Part shown: positions 1 through 7,992 of the stretch, one piece after another | Position numbering within the stretch: position 1 is the first letter of the stretch | Layout: the number at the start of each line of letters is the position of its first letter | NCBI GenBank assembly: GCA_946404215.1 | Contig: CAMJCT010000011.1 | Span: 1-47,267, forward strand | Length of the DNA: 47,267 bases | Source: an uncultured Clostridium sp. | GTDB lineage: Bacteria; Bacillota; Clostridia; TANB77; CAG-508 | Direction: 5' to 3' | Notes under the pieces: generated by a model | Databases searched by the model: none | The model's input: only the letters and a program-made list of their open reading frames with translations | What the model was told of the DNA's origin: nothing | Position numbers and translations under genes: made by a program

Positions 1-65
1 TAATTTTTGTTCCACTTTTATTTCAATCCCTTCTCTAATTTTCACAAAACTAAATATCTTATATT

Positions 66-165
66 GTTACTGGTCAGCCCGTCGTTATTTTAATGTCCGC
101 ACCAGTAATTATATATATATAATCACTAAGGCATGACAGATATAATTTCAAGGCTGACTAGTAAC
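66..165. mobile_element. MITE copy 1, 100 bp
   Basis: A 100-bp element with 14-bp terminal inverted repeats: GTTACTGGTCAGCC at 66-79 and GGCTGACTAGTAAC at 152-165, 13 of 14 positions complementary. It is flanked by a perfect 8-bp direct repeat, CTTATATT, at 58-65 and 166-173, as expected of a target-site duplication. A near-identical copy lies at 44990-45087. It has no coding capacity, so it would have to be moved by a transposase encoded elsewhere. I do not recognise the parent insertion sequence. Confidence 0.85.
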
Positions 166-205
166 CTTATATTTTACTTGCATATTACTACTTTTTCTAT
201 TTGGT

Positions 206-234
206 TTGACATTTATTTAAATTTTTTGTATAAT
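206..234 (+). promoter_or_regulatory. Promoter of short plus-strand RNA
   Basis: TTGACA at 206-211 and TATAAT at 229-234 with a 17-bp spacer form a perfect sigma-A consensus. It predicts a start near 241, only about 70 bases before a strong terminator. The transcription unit is therefore too short for an ordinary gene and suggests a regulatory RNA. Confidence 0.8.
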
Positions 235-240
235 AAGTAT

Positions 241-312
241 AGAAAATGGAGAAACCACAAACGTGGTTTGCCAGTTATAGTGTAAAAACACATCTAACAG
301 ATGTGTTTTTTA
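241..312 (+). ncRNA. Candidate antitoxin RNA, about 70 nt
   Basis: This is the stretch between the consensus promoter at 206-234 and the hairpin-plus-U-tract at 284-311. It carries a small hairpin AACCAC-AAAC-GTGGTT (7-bp stem with flanking A:T) near its 5' end, followed by GTGGTTTGCCA. The opposing toxin-candidate mRNA carries the same 11-nt string in its 5' leader, so each RNA can pair with the AAACCAC arm of this hairpin. The two RNAs also overlap at the shared terminator. This geometry resembles Fst/par-type I toxin-antitoxin loci. The antitoxin role is inference from layout. Confidence 0.6.
284..311. terminator. Bidirectional terminator shared by convergent RNAs
   Basis: AAAAACACATCT (284-295), loop AAC, then AGATGTGTTTTTT (299-311). 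The stem is flanked by T-runs when read from either strand, so it can end both the plus-strand small RNA and the minus-strand peptide mRNA. It thereby forms their complementary 3' overlap. Confidence 0.8.
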
Positions 313-317
313 TTTGT

Positions 318-428
318 CTATTTGCTTAAAAATATAGTAAATATAATTAAGGCAAATACTATAATAGTTTCGACAGCTAAAGCAAATAAAAGTAAGTATA
401 TTGTTTCTAATAAAACTGCTTCTATCAT
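318..428 (-). CDS. Small hydrophobic peptide, candidate type I toxin
   Basis: This 36-residue reading frame starts at ATG 428-426 behind an excellent Shine-Dalgarno sequence (GGAGGTGG, complement at 433-440) and ends at TAG 318-320. The peptide begins MIEAVLLETIYLLLF, is almost entirely aliphatic or aromatic with only three acidic residues, and ends in SK, so it should span the membrane once. A promoter lies at 513-541 and the stop codon sits just before the terminator shared with the opposing small RNA. Size, hydrophobicity, strong ribosome binding site and convergent antisense RNA are the hallmarks of type I toxins. The sequence does not match a family I recognise (it lacks the Fst/Ldr consensus), so function is inferred from architecture only. 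Confidence 0.65.
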   Translation of the reverse strand: MIEAVLLETIYLLLFALAVETIIVFALIIFTIFLSK

Positions 429-512
429 AGCACCACCTCCATTCATAAAGGATTATCCTTTATATGTAAAGTGGCAAACCACATCTGCTTATTCTCATTT
501 CCTATAGTTAAT

Positions 513-541
513 ACTATATAACATTTATATACAAATTTCAA
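513..541 (-). promoter_or_regulatory. Promoter of the small hydrophobic peptide gene
   Basis: Read on the minus strand: TTGAAA (541-536), 17-bp spacer, TATAGT (518-513). The mRNA would start near 506. Its leader contains GTGGTTTGCCAC (complement 470-481), a self-complementary GTGG/CCAC motif shared with the opposing small RNA. Confidence 0.6.
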
Positions 542-730
542 GCAAACAAAACAAATTTTCTTGAAATTCATTATCACTGAAATTGTAGACGGAGTCCAGA
601 ATTTCACCAAATTCAAAGTTTTGTCGGTTTATTGGTGCGAAACCATTAAATAGTAACTTAAAAATTGAGGAAGACAACTTTTCTAGTTTTCTTCCCCAAC
701 AATTAACATATATTCCTAGCAATTAGCTAA

Positions 731-3700
731 TTATAATACATATTTCTTAATTAGAATTACTCCACCTGCTACTGTTATTAAAACTGTAAATCCTAATATA
801 AAGTATATTCTTACTTGACCTGTTGTAATTGATAACATTACTGGTGCATCGTCTATATCGTCTTCACCTGGTTTTTGGTTATCTGGTGTTGAGTCTCTAT
901 CTGGTACGCCATAATCATTTTCGTCTTCTGATATTTCAGCTGTATTTACCATAACTCCCATATTATTTGAATCATTTATCCATGTAAGTACTACTTCAAC
1001 ATCTGCAAATTCTCCTGGTTGTAATAAAGTATTTTCCAATAATTTTGTAGAAATAACATTATTTCCTTCATCTGTCCATCCTTGGTTATCTTCAGCCACA
1101 AATTTTAATCCTTGTGGTATATAATCTGTAACTTCTTTTGCATAACCAGGAATATCTCCTTCATTTATTACTCTTATTGAGTATCTAAACTTAACTTCAA
1201 CCTGATTTAATTTTCTTCTATTTAGTTCTACTTTTACAACTTGCTCTGGATCATCATATGGTTGGTGTCCTGTTGGTGTTACTGTTGTTTTTCCATTTTC
1301 TATTACAATTGCTTCTGTAACCCATTTTCTTAAAGCTAAATCGAATTCTACTAATTTTAGGTCTTCAATATCAACATCATCTTGATCTTGCCAATCGCTT
1401 TCATCTCCTGGTGTTGAATCATCATCATCATTATTATCTTCACCAATTTCAGCAATATTTCTTAATTTAAATTCTGTTCCTTCTGCTACTTCATTTTTTG
1501 CTTTTACTCTTGTAGTCATGTAAACTTCTTTATAATTTGCTTCACCTGCTCCAGTATATGCTTTTATTACTGAATCTTTTAGGTATTCCGTAGCATACAT
1601 ATAAATATCTTTTGAATCAAATCCTACTTCTTCATAGTATTTTTCTCCAATTTTTACTGCTTTTTCAGAATCTTTAGTTGATTCTTTATATGCTTTCCAT
1701 CCATATTTCGTATTTGTTTCATTTTCTGGTAAATATTCTAGTCCAGAAGGTAATCTATCTGTTACCCATGTTGCTGTTCCATCTACTTCACCTTCGTTGT
1801 ATACTCTTATTGAATATGTTACAACATCATTTTCTACAACTGTTGGTATATTAGATTCTACATCATAGTAATTATATATTGTATTATCCTTTGAATTATC
1901 TAATTTTGCAAATCTGTCATTATATGCTTTGTCTTGATTTTTATAATTATTATGAATATTTATTATTTGTTTTCTTAATGCTAAGTCAAATCTTGGAATT
2001 ATTACTTTTTCAAAGTCATCATCATCTTCTTGCCCTGGTATATAATCTCCTGTTTCATCATCTTTGTATTTTGGTAAATCTTTATCATCTGGAAGATCTA
2101 CATTATCTTCTTCAGAATCTCTATCATTTACAGGATTTTTGTCTTCATCTAAATATTTTGTTATATCAGCTATATTTGTTATTTTTTCATTTACTTTTGC
2201 TGTATCTTTTACTTTACACATAATTGGAACTTCTTTGTATGATAATTCATATCCTCCGCCAATATCTTGTCCTAGTCCTCCAACCATTAATGGAATAGCT
2301 TTTGCTGCATTTATTTTTTGATTTGCTAAATATGTTGTTGTTACTGTTCTTCCATCTTCAGAAACTGTCCATCCATATTGTTCATTATATTCTCCATCAA
2401 CAAATTCCAAGTATTCTGGTAAATGATCTTTTATTTCTGCTGCATAACCATCTATTTCACCTTCATTGTAAACTCTTAGCATATATACTACAATGTCGTT
2501 TTTCTTAACTTTAACTGGTTCTTTTGTATGGTTATATGTAGCTGTTGTTATCATCTTTCCATTATTATCTGATGTGTTTAATTTTGATGTATCAACTTGT
2601 GGGGCTCTTGTATATTTACCATTATCATCTTTTAAATATTCGTCATTATCAATTTCTTCATCAGCACTTACTGCTATAATAAATTTTCTTAATGCTAAAT
2701 CAAATGGTTTTAATATTATATTGTCATAGTCCTCGTCATCCTCATAATTATCATGATTTTCTTTTCCTACCCAATCTTCTGGTTTTGAGTCTCTATCATC
2801 TATATCATTTCCATCTTTATCTGAATCGTTTGATATACATGCTTCATTTCTAATTATAACTCCTGTAACATTATCTGATACAACCTTCATTTTTACGAAA
2901 ACCTCTTTATATGAAAGATCAGAAGCTGTTTTTGTTCCATCATTTTTACCAAATGCTTTAATTAAATTATCTGTATGAGCTAGTGAATCTGGCTCTCCAT
3001 TTATTTCTGGATATAATGCTAATTTTGAAGTTTTTATAGTCTTCATTGTTGTATCAACATATGACCAACCATTTTCCATATTAAAATCACTAGCAGCTTT
3101 TTCTTCATTAGATGCGTCTTGTCCTTCAGCAACAAAGATAAATTCTAATCCTTCTGGTATGTCTTCTGTTATTTCTTTAGCATATCCATCAAGAGTTCCT
3201 TCATTATAAACTCTTAATCTATATGTTACTATATCCCCCTTAGCTACTGATATTGGGTTTTTATCCATTTCATAAGTAGCTGTTGTTTCTGCTTCTTCTG
3301 TATTAATATTTAATTTACTAACATCTATAGATTTTATTCTTTCTGTTACAGTCTTTTCATTTACCTTTGTAATATTTTTTACTAGTTTTAAATCAAACGC
3401 TTTAGGTAATATTGCAAGTTTTTCGAAGTCATCATCATCTTGTTGTCCCTTAAAATAATAATCTTTATCACTTAATGTATCTCTATTATTTTGATCTCCT
3501 TTATATTTTTCCATATTGTCTTTGTTAACATCAGGATGTGTTGCTGGCTCAGAATCTCTGTCTGCTCCAGTCTGATTCGTTATTACAGTTCCATCTTCAT
3601 CTATTGCTTTTGATATCCATGCAACATTTGTTAGTATCTTTTTAACTTTTGAATCTGGCGTAGCTGTAACCTCACATTTTATTTCAACAGTTTCAGAATC

Positions 3701-5347
3701 TAGAGTTGTTCCTTGAGTATATGGATCTAAATTATCTGAATTAGTATCTTTTCTTTTTAAAACTAATTTATTATCTCCGGATTCACTATATGACTCTTTT
3801 ACAAAATTACCATTAACTACTTCTTTAAACTTTAATCCTGTAGGTAATTGATCTATAACTTGTGTTGCTCTTCCTGCTTTTTCACCTTCATTATAAATTG
3901 TAATATTATATGTAACAATATCTCCTGTCTCTATAAAAACAGGGTCTTTTCTATGTTTATATGTAGCTGTTGTTCCAGTTTGTAAAGTTTTTAACTCTAT
4001 ATTTGGAACTCTTGTATTAGCTACTTCTGTATCATTTACTTTTGTTATATATTTTCTTAAAGCTAAGTCAAATGGTTTTGGGCTTTCTGGGCTAAATGTT
4101 AAATTTAATGGTATAGATGCAGGCTCTTTTGAAGGTAGCAAAATTGGTTGATTAGTAGGACTATCTTCTCTTGTCCATAATTCCAAGTTTGTTTTTGAAT
4201 ACGAAATATTAGCTGATATTGTTACGTTTGTTATACCATCTTTTGGTACTGAAATATAAAAATTATTTCCAACTAAATCATTTCCTCGTTTAGTCGTTTC
4301 ATTTTTGTTGCTATCTAAAACAATATAATTTTCAATTTTGTTATTTTCATTTTTTATGGTTAACTCTCCAACAGTATAAGGAATTTTATTTCCTGTTTCT
4401 TCTATTTTTATCGGACCAATTATATATTTTGAATCTTTTTCTTCATATTGTGATTCAGCTGTTATTTTTACGGGTTGTCCTATATTTGTTTGCGTTTCAT
4501 AGGCACTTGCATTTTGTATTGCAGTTTCTATTAAATAATTGTATAAGATTACTGCTTGTTCTTGTCTATTTGCTCCTTCATTTGTTCCTAGATTATAATC
4601 ACTTAAAGATTTATAACTTTCTGGATTACTTTCAGCATCATTGGCTTGAGAATAATATAATAAACTAGAGTTTTCTGTTAAATCATATATAGATTTTCCA
4701 TCTTCCTTATCTTCTGCATTAGTAAAATACCAAAGTACAGCCTGTTCAACAGCCCAAATATCATCATCAGTTAACAAATATGTCCAAGGTCCCTTGCCTT
4801 TGGCTTTATGAATATATCCATTATAGTAATCGTCAAATTCAATACCTGCTGAATTTAGCAAAGACATTTTCTCATTTTCAGATTGTCCTTTTATATATAG
4901 CATATCTCCTAGTGCAAGTATTGAGTTATAATTTGCTCCTACTATTTTCTTTAAATCATTTCTATTCTCTAATGATGCCAATGCTTCAATTGCAGCTTTT
5001 TCTGTTTTCATATCATAGTAATCTGTATATTCTACTCTATCAGATGTGTTCACAAAACCATATTTAGCATTTAAACAGAACATGTCAACATCTGTATGAT
5101 ACGTTGATGATGTTTTACTATCATACCTTATCAAATCCCACAATCTTGCAGCACTGGAAGTTGAACCATCAGACTTCGAATATGGAGCTCCTCCTATGGA
5201 ATATCCGAAATCTGTATCAGCTCTTTTAGCTGTTATTCCCAAAATTTTTTCATTAGATGCTTTTGTTGCAAGCACATTTTGTGGCACAGCAATAAGTGCT
5301 ATTATTATAAGCATCATTAAGCTAACTACTACTCTTTTTACTTTCAT
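731..5347 (-). CDS. Giant thioester-domain surface adhesin with five DUF11-like repeats
   Basis: A 1538-residue secreted wall or membrane protein. A signal peptide covers about residues 1-27 (MKVKRVVVSLMMLIIIALIA...). The next domain resembles a thioester (TQXA/TED) adhesin domain: Cys91 in MFCLNAKYG and Gln202 in EQAVLWYF are the likely partners of an internal thioester that binds host or surface amines. Five related modules follow, each opening with FDLALRK or FDLKLVK, at about residues 425, 650, 881, 1118 and 1333. They resemble DUF11/isopeptide Ig-like stalk repeats and contain VYNEGE and LP.GLEF motifs. Asp-rich linkers (DRDS, DDDD) separate them. The C-terminus is a transmembrane helix (about 1513-1533) ending KKYVL. 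There is no clear LPXTG before the helix, so anchoring is probably by the membrane helix. The start follows GGGAGAG at a normal distance. Confidence 0.85.
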   Translation of the reverse strand: MKVKRVVVSLMMLIIIALIAVPQNVLATKASNEKILGITAKRADTDFGYSIGGAPYSKSDGSTSSAARLWDLIRYDSKTSSTYHTDVDMFCLNAKYGFVNTSDRVEYTDYYDMKTEKAAIEALASLENRNDLKKIVGANYNSILALGDMLYIKGQSENEKMSLLNSAGIEFDDYYNGYIHKAKGKGPWTYLLTDDDIWAVEQAVLWYFTNAEDKEDGKSIYDLTENSSLLYYSQANDAESNPESYKSLSDYNLGTNEGANRQEQAVILYNYLIETAIQNASAYETQTNIGQPVKITAESQYEEKDSKYIIGPIKIEETGNKIPYTVGELTIKNENNKIENYIVLDSNKNETTKRGNDLVGNNFYISVPKDGITNVTISANISYSKTNLELWTREDSPTNQPILLPSKEPASIPLNLTFSPESPKPFDLALRKYITKVNDTEVANTRVPNIELKTLQTGTTATYKHRKDPVFIETGDIVTYNITIYNEGEKAGRATQVIDQLPTGLKFKEVVNGNFVKESYSESGDNKLVLKRKDTNSDNLDPYTQGTTLDSETVEIKCEVTATPDSKVKKILTNVAWISKAIDEDGTVITNQTGADRDSEPATHPDVNKDNMEKYKGDQNNRDTLSDKDYYFKGQQDDDDFEKLAILPKAFDLKLVKNITKVNEKTVTERIKSIDVSKLNINTEEAETTATYEMDKNPISVAKGDIVTYRLRVYNEGTLDGYAKEITEDIPEGLEFIFVAEGQDASNEEKAASDFNMENGWSYVDTTMKTIKTSKLALYPEINGEPDSLAHTDNLIKAFGKNDGTKTASDLSYKEVFVKMKVVSDNVTGVIIRNEACISNDSDKDGNDIDDRDSKPEDWVGKENHDNYEDDEDYDNIILKPFDLALRKFIIAVSADEEIDNDEYLKDDNGKYTRAPQVDTSKLNTSDNNGKMITTATYNHTKEPVKVKKNDIVVYMLRVYNEGEIDGYAAEIKDHLPEYLEFVDGEYNEQYGWTVSEDGRTVTTTYLANQKINAAKAIPLMVGGLGQDIGGGYELSYKEVPIMCKVKDTAKVNEKITNIADITKYLDEDKNPVNDRDSEEDNVDLPDDKDLPKYKDDETGDYIPGQEDDDDFEKVIIPRFDLALRKQIINIHNNYKNQDKAYNDRFAKLDNSKDNTIYNYYDVESNIPTVVENDVVTYSIRVYNEGEVDGTATWVTDRLPSGLEYLPENETNTKYGWKAYKESTKDSEKAVKIGEKYYEEVGFDSKDIYMYATEYLKDSVIKAYTGAGEANYKEVYMTTRVKAKNEVAEGTEFKLRNIAEIGEDNNDDDDSTPGDESDWQDQDDVDIEDLKLVEFDLALRKWVTEAIVIENGKTTVTPTGHQPYDDPEQVVKVELNRRKLNQVEVKFRYSIRVINEGDIPGYAKEVTDYIPQGLKFVAEDNQGWTDEGNNVISTKLLENTLLQPGEFADVEVVLTWINDSNNMGVMVNTAEISEDENDYGVPDRDSTPDNQKPGEDDIDDAPVMLSITTGQVRIYFILGFTVLITVAGGVILIKKYVL

Positions 5348-5392
5348 ATTTTTCTCTCCCTTTTTTCTTATATAAATATCATTCTGTATCTT

Positions 5393-5420
5393 ATTTTACT
5401 ATATTTTTTTTTTTAGTCAA
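5393..5420 (-). promoter_or_regulatory. Promoter of the giant surface protein gene
   Basis: On the minus strand TTGACT (5420-5415), a 16-bp A-rich spacer, and TAAAAT (5398-5393), about 45 bases before the ATG. The rest of the 420-bp spacer up to 5768 holds AT-rich sequence, a gene fossil (5631-5687) and a terminator (5726-5760). Confidence 0.6.
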
Positions 5421-5630
5421 TAGGGTTATTTTTAGTGTTTTTTTCATTTTTAATTAACAATAATTATTCATTTACGGAATAAGTAAATACAAATATAAAA
5501 AATAAATAAACCCCTACATTTCAATTATATTACATTTTTGTAACAAAATCAATATTTTATGTGAATAAAACCAATTTTTTCGTATTTCCGTAAGTGTTTA
5601 TATCATTTTCTATATGTGTTTTTTAGTACT

Positions 5631-5687
5631 AGAAATTTGCTTTATGTTCTAATACTTTGCTCTGGAAACGATGACGCAGTGACTTAA
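5631..5687 (+). pseudogene. Fossil of a D-alanyl-D-alanine carboxypeptidase gene
   Basis: In one frame this segment reads RNLLYVLILCSGNDDAVT followed by a stop. That matches HDLLYGLMLCSGNDAAVA around the SGN active-site motif of the intact carboxypeptidase at 6295-7569. At the DNA level CTTTGCTCTGGAAACGATG is identical in both places (5655-5673 and 6715-6733). Nothing else of the gene is recognisable around it. It is a decayed paralogue fragment or the relic of a partial duplication. Confidence 0.65.
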
Positions 5688-5725
5688 CGGCAGGAATTTA
5701 AATTTAATAATTTTAAATATATTTT

Positions 5726-5760
5726 AAAAAGTCCTAAAATTAAATAAAATAGGACTTTTT
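5726..5760. terminator. Terminator between gene fossil and NTase-HEPN gene
   Basis: AAAAAGTCCTA (5726-5736) pairs perfectly with TAGGACTTTTT (5750-5760) over 11 bp. On the minus strand it lies just downstream of the stop codon of the 5769-6146 gene and ends in a T-run, so it would terminate that gene. Confidence 0.75.
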
Positions 5761-5768
5761 TATTATCT

Positions 5769-6146
5769 TTAAAATAAAATATCTGTATCTCCCAATATAA
5801 TATCTTTTAGGTTATCTCTTAAAATTGGTAAGCTCTCTTTTATAGTTGCCCATAATACAGATAGATCAACATTTTCATAATCATGAACAATACGGTTTCT
5901 TATACCCTTAATACTATTCCAGGGAATATTACTATATTTTTTCATAGTGTCATCTGTAATTTCTTTTACTAATTCGCCTACTTGTGTTACATAATTTTGA
6001 ATATCATTATATATTCTGCTACCTTCTTGTATTTCAGAAATTTCAAATAAATCAATATCACTTTTTGAAGTTGGTGTATTTTTAGCATAAGAACCAAATA
6101 ATATGGCTTTTTCTACATCTGTGTTAATTAGTACTTCATATATCAT
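5769..6146 (-). CDS. Nucleotidyltransferase-HEPN chimera (MntA/HepT-like), probably degenerate
   Basis: A 125-residue protein that joins two halves of a known toxin-antitoxin pair. Residues 14-34 hold the minimal nucleotidyltransferase motif of MntA-type antitoxins (LFGSYAKNTPTSKSDIDLF, G-S...D-x-D). Residues 48-112 match the C-terminal part of HepT-type HEPN ribonucleases, including the PW.SI.G.RN.IVH.Y block. The RX4H catalytic motif is present as R83...H88 with Y90. The rest of MntA (about 60-70 residues) and the first HEPN helix are missing, so it looks like an internal deletion that fused adjacent mntA and hepT genes. The ribosome binding site is weak. A naturally fused family is an alternative. 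Activity is uncertain because HEPN toxicity needs an intact dimer. Confidence 0.7.
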   Translation of the reverse strand: MIYEVLINTDVEKAILFGSYAKNTPTSKSDIDLFEISEIQEGSRIYNDIQNYVTQVGELVKEITDDTMKKYSNIPWNSIKGIRNRIVHDYENVDLSVLWATIKESLPILRDNLKDIILGDTDILF

Positions 6147-6294
6147 CTTGTAACGAAATCATGGAATTCTCACAAGTTTAAACATAATTTATAATAAATT
6201 AAAATATATTTTTATAGGTGTTTAATTTGAAAGAAATTGTTCTTTTATAACTATGTGTGCCTTAGAGCGAAGCAAGAAAGGAATGAAATTTAAT

Positions 6295-7569
6295 ATGAAG
6301 CTAAAAATTAGAATAAAAAAACTATTAATTTTTATATTTATAACTATACTATTAGCAAATTATTCTCCCAGTTACGGAGACGATTTAGACTATTCAGAAG
6401 ATAACCTAAATATAGATGAAGCATCAATTCAAGAAACTTCTGCTAGTATTTCAGAAAAGCAACTAAATTTAAATTCACGATATTGTGTTGTATTAGATAG
6501 AGCTAGCAAAAAAAAATTATTTGGAAAAAGTGAAGATAAACAAGTAAAAATGGCCTCTACCACTAAAATAATGACAGCAATTATAGTAATAGAAAACTAT
6601 GATTTAAATAAACAGGCTGAAATATCTAAAAAAGCTGCTGGCACTGGCGGATCACGATTAGGTCTAAAAACAGGAGATAAAATTACAATTCATGATTTGC
6701 TCTATGGATTAATGCTTTGCTCTGGAAACGATGCTGCCGTTGCACTTGCTGAAAATGTTACTGGAAGTGTTCCGGCATTTTCAGAGTTAATGAATAAAAA
6801 AGCTCAAGAATTAAATCTTAATAATACACATTTTGAATCTCCACATGGTCTTGACTCTGATAACCATTACACAACTGCATACGAATTAGCATTGCTCTCA
6901 GATTATGCTTTAAAAAATACTACTTTTTCAAAAATAGTAGGAACAAAAACATATACAATAACTATAAATGGATACCCTAAAACATTATCAAATACAAATG
7001 AACTTCTAGGCAATTTAAATGGTGTTTACGGAATAAAAACCGGCTTCACCAACGGAGCAAATAGATGTCTAGTTACTGCATGTAAAAGAGGAGACATGGA
7101 TATAATATGTATTGTCTTAGGCGCTGATACAAAAAAATTCAGAACACAAGATAGTATAAAACTAATAGAATATTGTTTTAAAAATTTTGAATATGTAAAT
7201 ATTGAGGAAATTATCAGAAATAAATTTGAAAGTTGGAAAAAAAATAATTTAAATTTTGTAACTGTATACAAAGGAACTTCTAATAATGTAGAATTAGAAT
7301 TAAGCAAATTAGATACTAATATATTTCCAATAAAAAAAGAATTTAAAAATGAAATTGAAACTGTAATATCAATTAATAATAATCTGATAGCTCCTATACA
7401 TCAAGGAGAAATTATAGGTTCTATAAAAATTTTTTCTAATAACTGTGTGATTTCAAATATTAATATAATGGCTAAAAATAATATATCTAAAAAATCTATT
7501 ATGGATTATTTATATATCTTTTCAAAGAATTATACAAATACATTAGAGAATTCTGTGAGTTTATTTTAA
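6295..7569 (+). CDS. D-alanyl-D-alanine carboxypeptidase (PBP5/DacF-type)
   Basis: A secreted serine peptidase that trims the terminal D-Ala from peptidoglycan stem peptides. From the chosen start, residues 5-28 form a signal peptide rich in Ile/Leu. The three penicillin-binding motifs are all present: SxxK as S88-T-T-K91, SxN as S143-G-N145 (LCSGNDAAVA), and KTG in YGIKTGFTNGANR at about residue 240. About 170 further residues follow; they probably form the C-terminal beta domain but lack an obvious amphipathic anchor helix. The start at 6295 was chosen because the signal peptide begins there and AAAGGA lies 12 bases upstream; ATG at 6283 and 6253 are in frame but poorly placed. It is one of the few plus-strand genes and converges on acpP. 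Confidence 0.9.
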   Translation: MKLKIRIKKLLIFIFITILLANYSPSYGDDLDYSEDNLNIDEASIQETSASISEKQLNLNSRYCVVLDRASKKKLFGKSEDKQVKMASTTKIMTAIIVIENYDLNKQAEISKKAAGTGGSRLGLKTGDKITIHDLLYGLMLCSGNDAAVALAENVTGSVPAFSELMNKKAQELNLNNTHFESPHGLDSDNHYTTAYELALLSDYALKNTTFSKIVGTKTYTITINGYPKTLSNTNELLGNLNGVYGIKTGFTNGANRCLVTACKRGDMDIICIVLGADTKKFRTQDSIKLIEYCFKNFEYVNIEEIIRNKFESWKKNNLNFVTVYKGTSNNVELELSKLDTNIFPIKKEFKNEIETVISINNNLIAPIHQGEIIGSIKIFSNNCVISNINIMAKNNISKKSIMDYLYIFSKNYTNTLENSVSLF

Positions 7570-7570
7570 A

Positions 7571-7594
7571 AAAGAAAGTCCTAAGACTTTCTTT
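7571..7594. terminator. Bidirectional terminator between carboxypeptidase and acpP
   Basis: AAAGAAAGTC (7571-7580), loop CTAA, GACTTTCTTT (7585-7594): a perfect 10-bp stem with U-rich ends on both strands. It lies between the convergent stop codons. Confidence 0.8.
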
Positions 7595-7602
7595 TGTTAT
7601 TT

Positions 7603-7845
7603 TTATTTTACGTTTTCTTTTATATAATCAACTACATCTCCTACTGTAACAACTTTTTCAGCATCGCTATCAGGAATTTCTATATCGAATTCTTCTTCTA
7701 ATGCCATAACTAATTCAACTATATCTAATGAATCAGCTCCTAAATCGTCTATAAAGGATGCTTCCATTGTAACTGCATTTTCTGCTACTCCTAATTGTTC
7801 TACTATTATTCCTTTTACTCTTTCTAAAACTTCTTCTGAACTCAT
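7603..7845 (-). CDS. acpP: Acyl carrier protein
   Basis: An 80-residue acidic carrier protein of fatty-acid synthesis. The phosphopantetheine attachment serine lies in [18 protein letters not shown]. The helices before and after it match the family over its whole length. The upstream GTG at 7860 overlaps the AGGAGG ribosome binding site, so the ATG at 7845 ([11 protein letters not shown]) is the likelier start. The gene follows plsX on the same strand, the usual phospholipid/fatty-acid cluster of Firmicutes, and ends at a shared terminator with the carboxypeptidase gene. Confidence 0.95.
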   Translation of the reverse strand: MSSEEVLERVKGIIVEQLGVAENAVTMEASFIDDLGADSLDIVELVMALEEEFDIEIPDSDAEKVVTVGDVVDYIKENVK

Positions 7846-7992
7846 AACTCTAGAGTTCACCTCCTCTCAAGTTTGCAAATGATTTATTCATTTGATTTTT
7901 CCTTTTTTATATTTCATTTATATTATATGTTTATATATTTGTCAAGTATATTAATAAAATATTTTCATTTTAGACTATATAGTCAATCAATT

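Noticed and set aside
301..507. Plus-strand open frame of 68 codons
   Set aside because: It starts inside the terminator hairpin and lies opposite the small hydrophobic peptide gene. It has no ribosome binding site.
525..722. Minus-strand 65-codon frame after the giant adhesin gene
   Set aside because: TTG start without a usable ribosome binding site, no recognisable protein features, and it overlaps the promoter of the small peptide gene.
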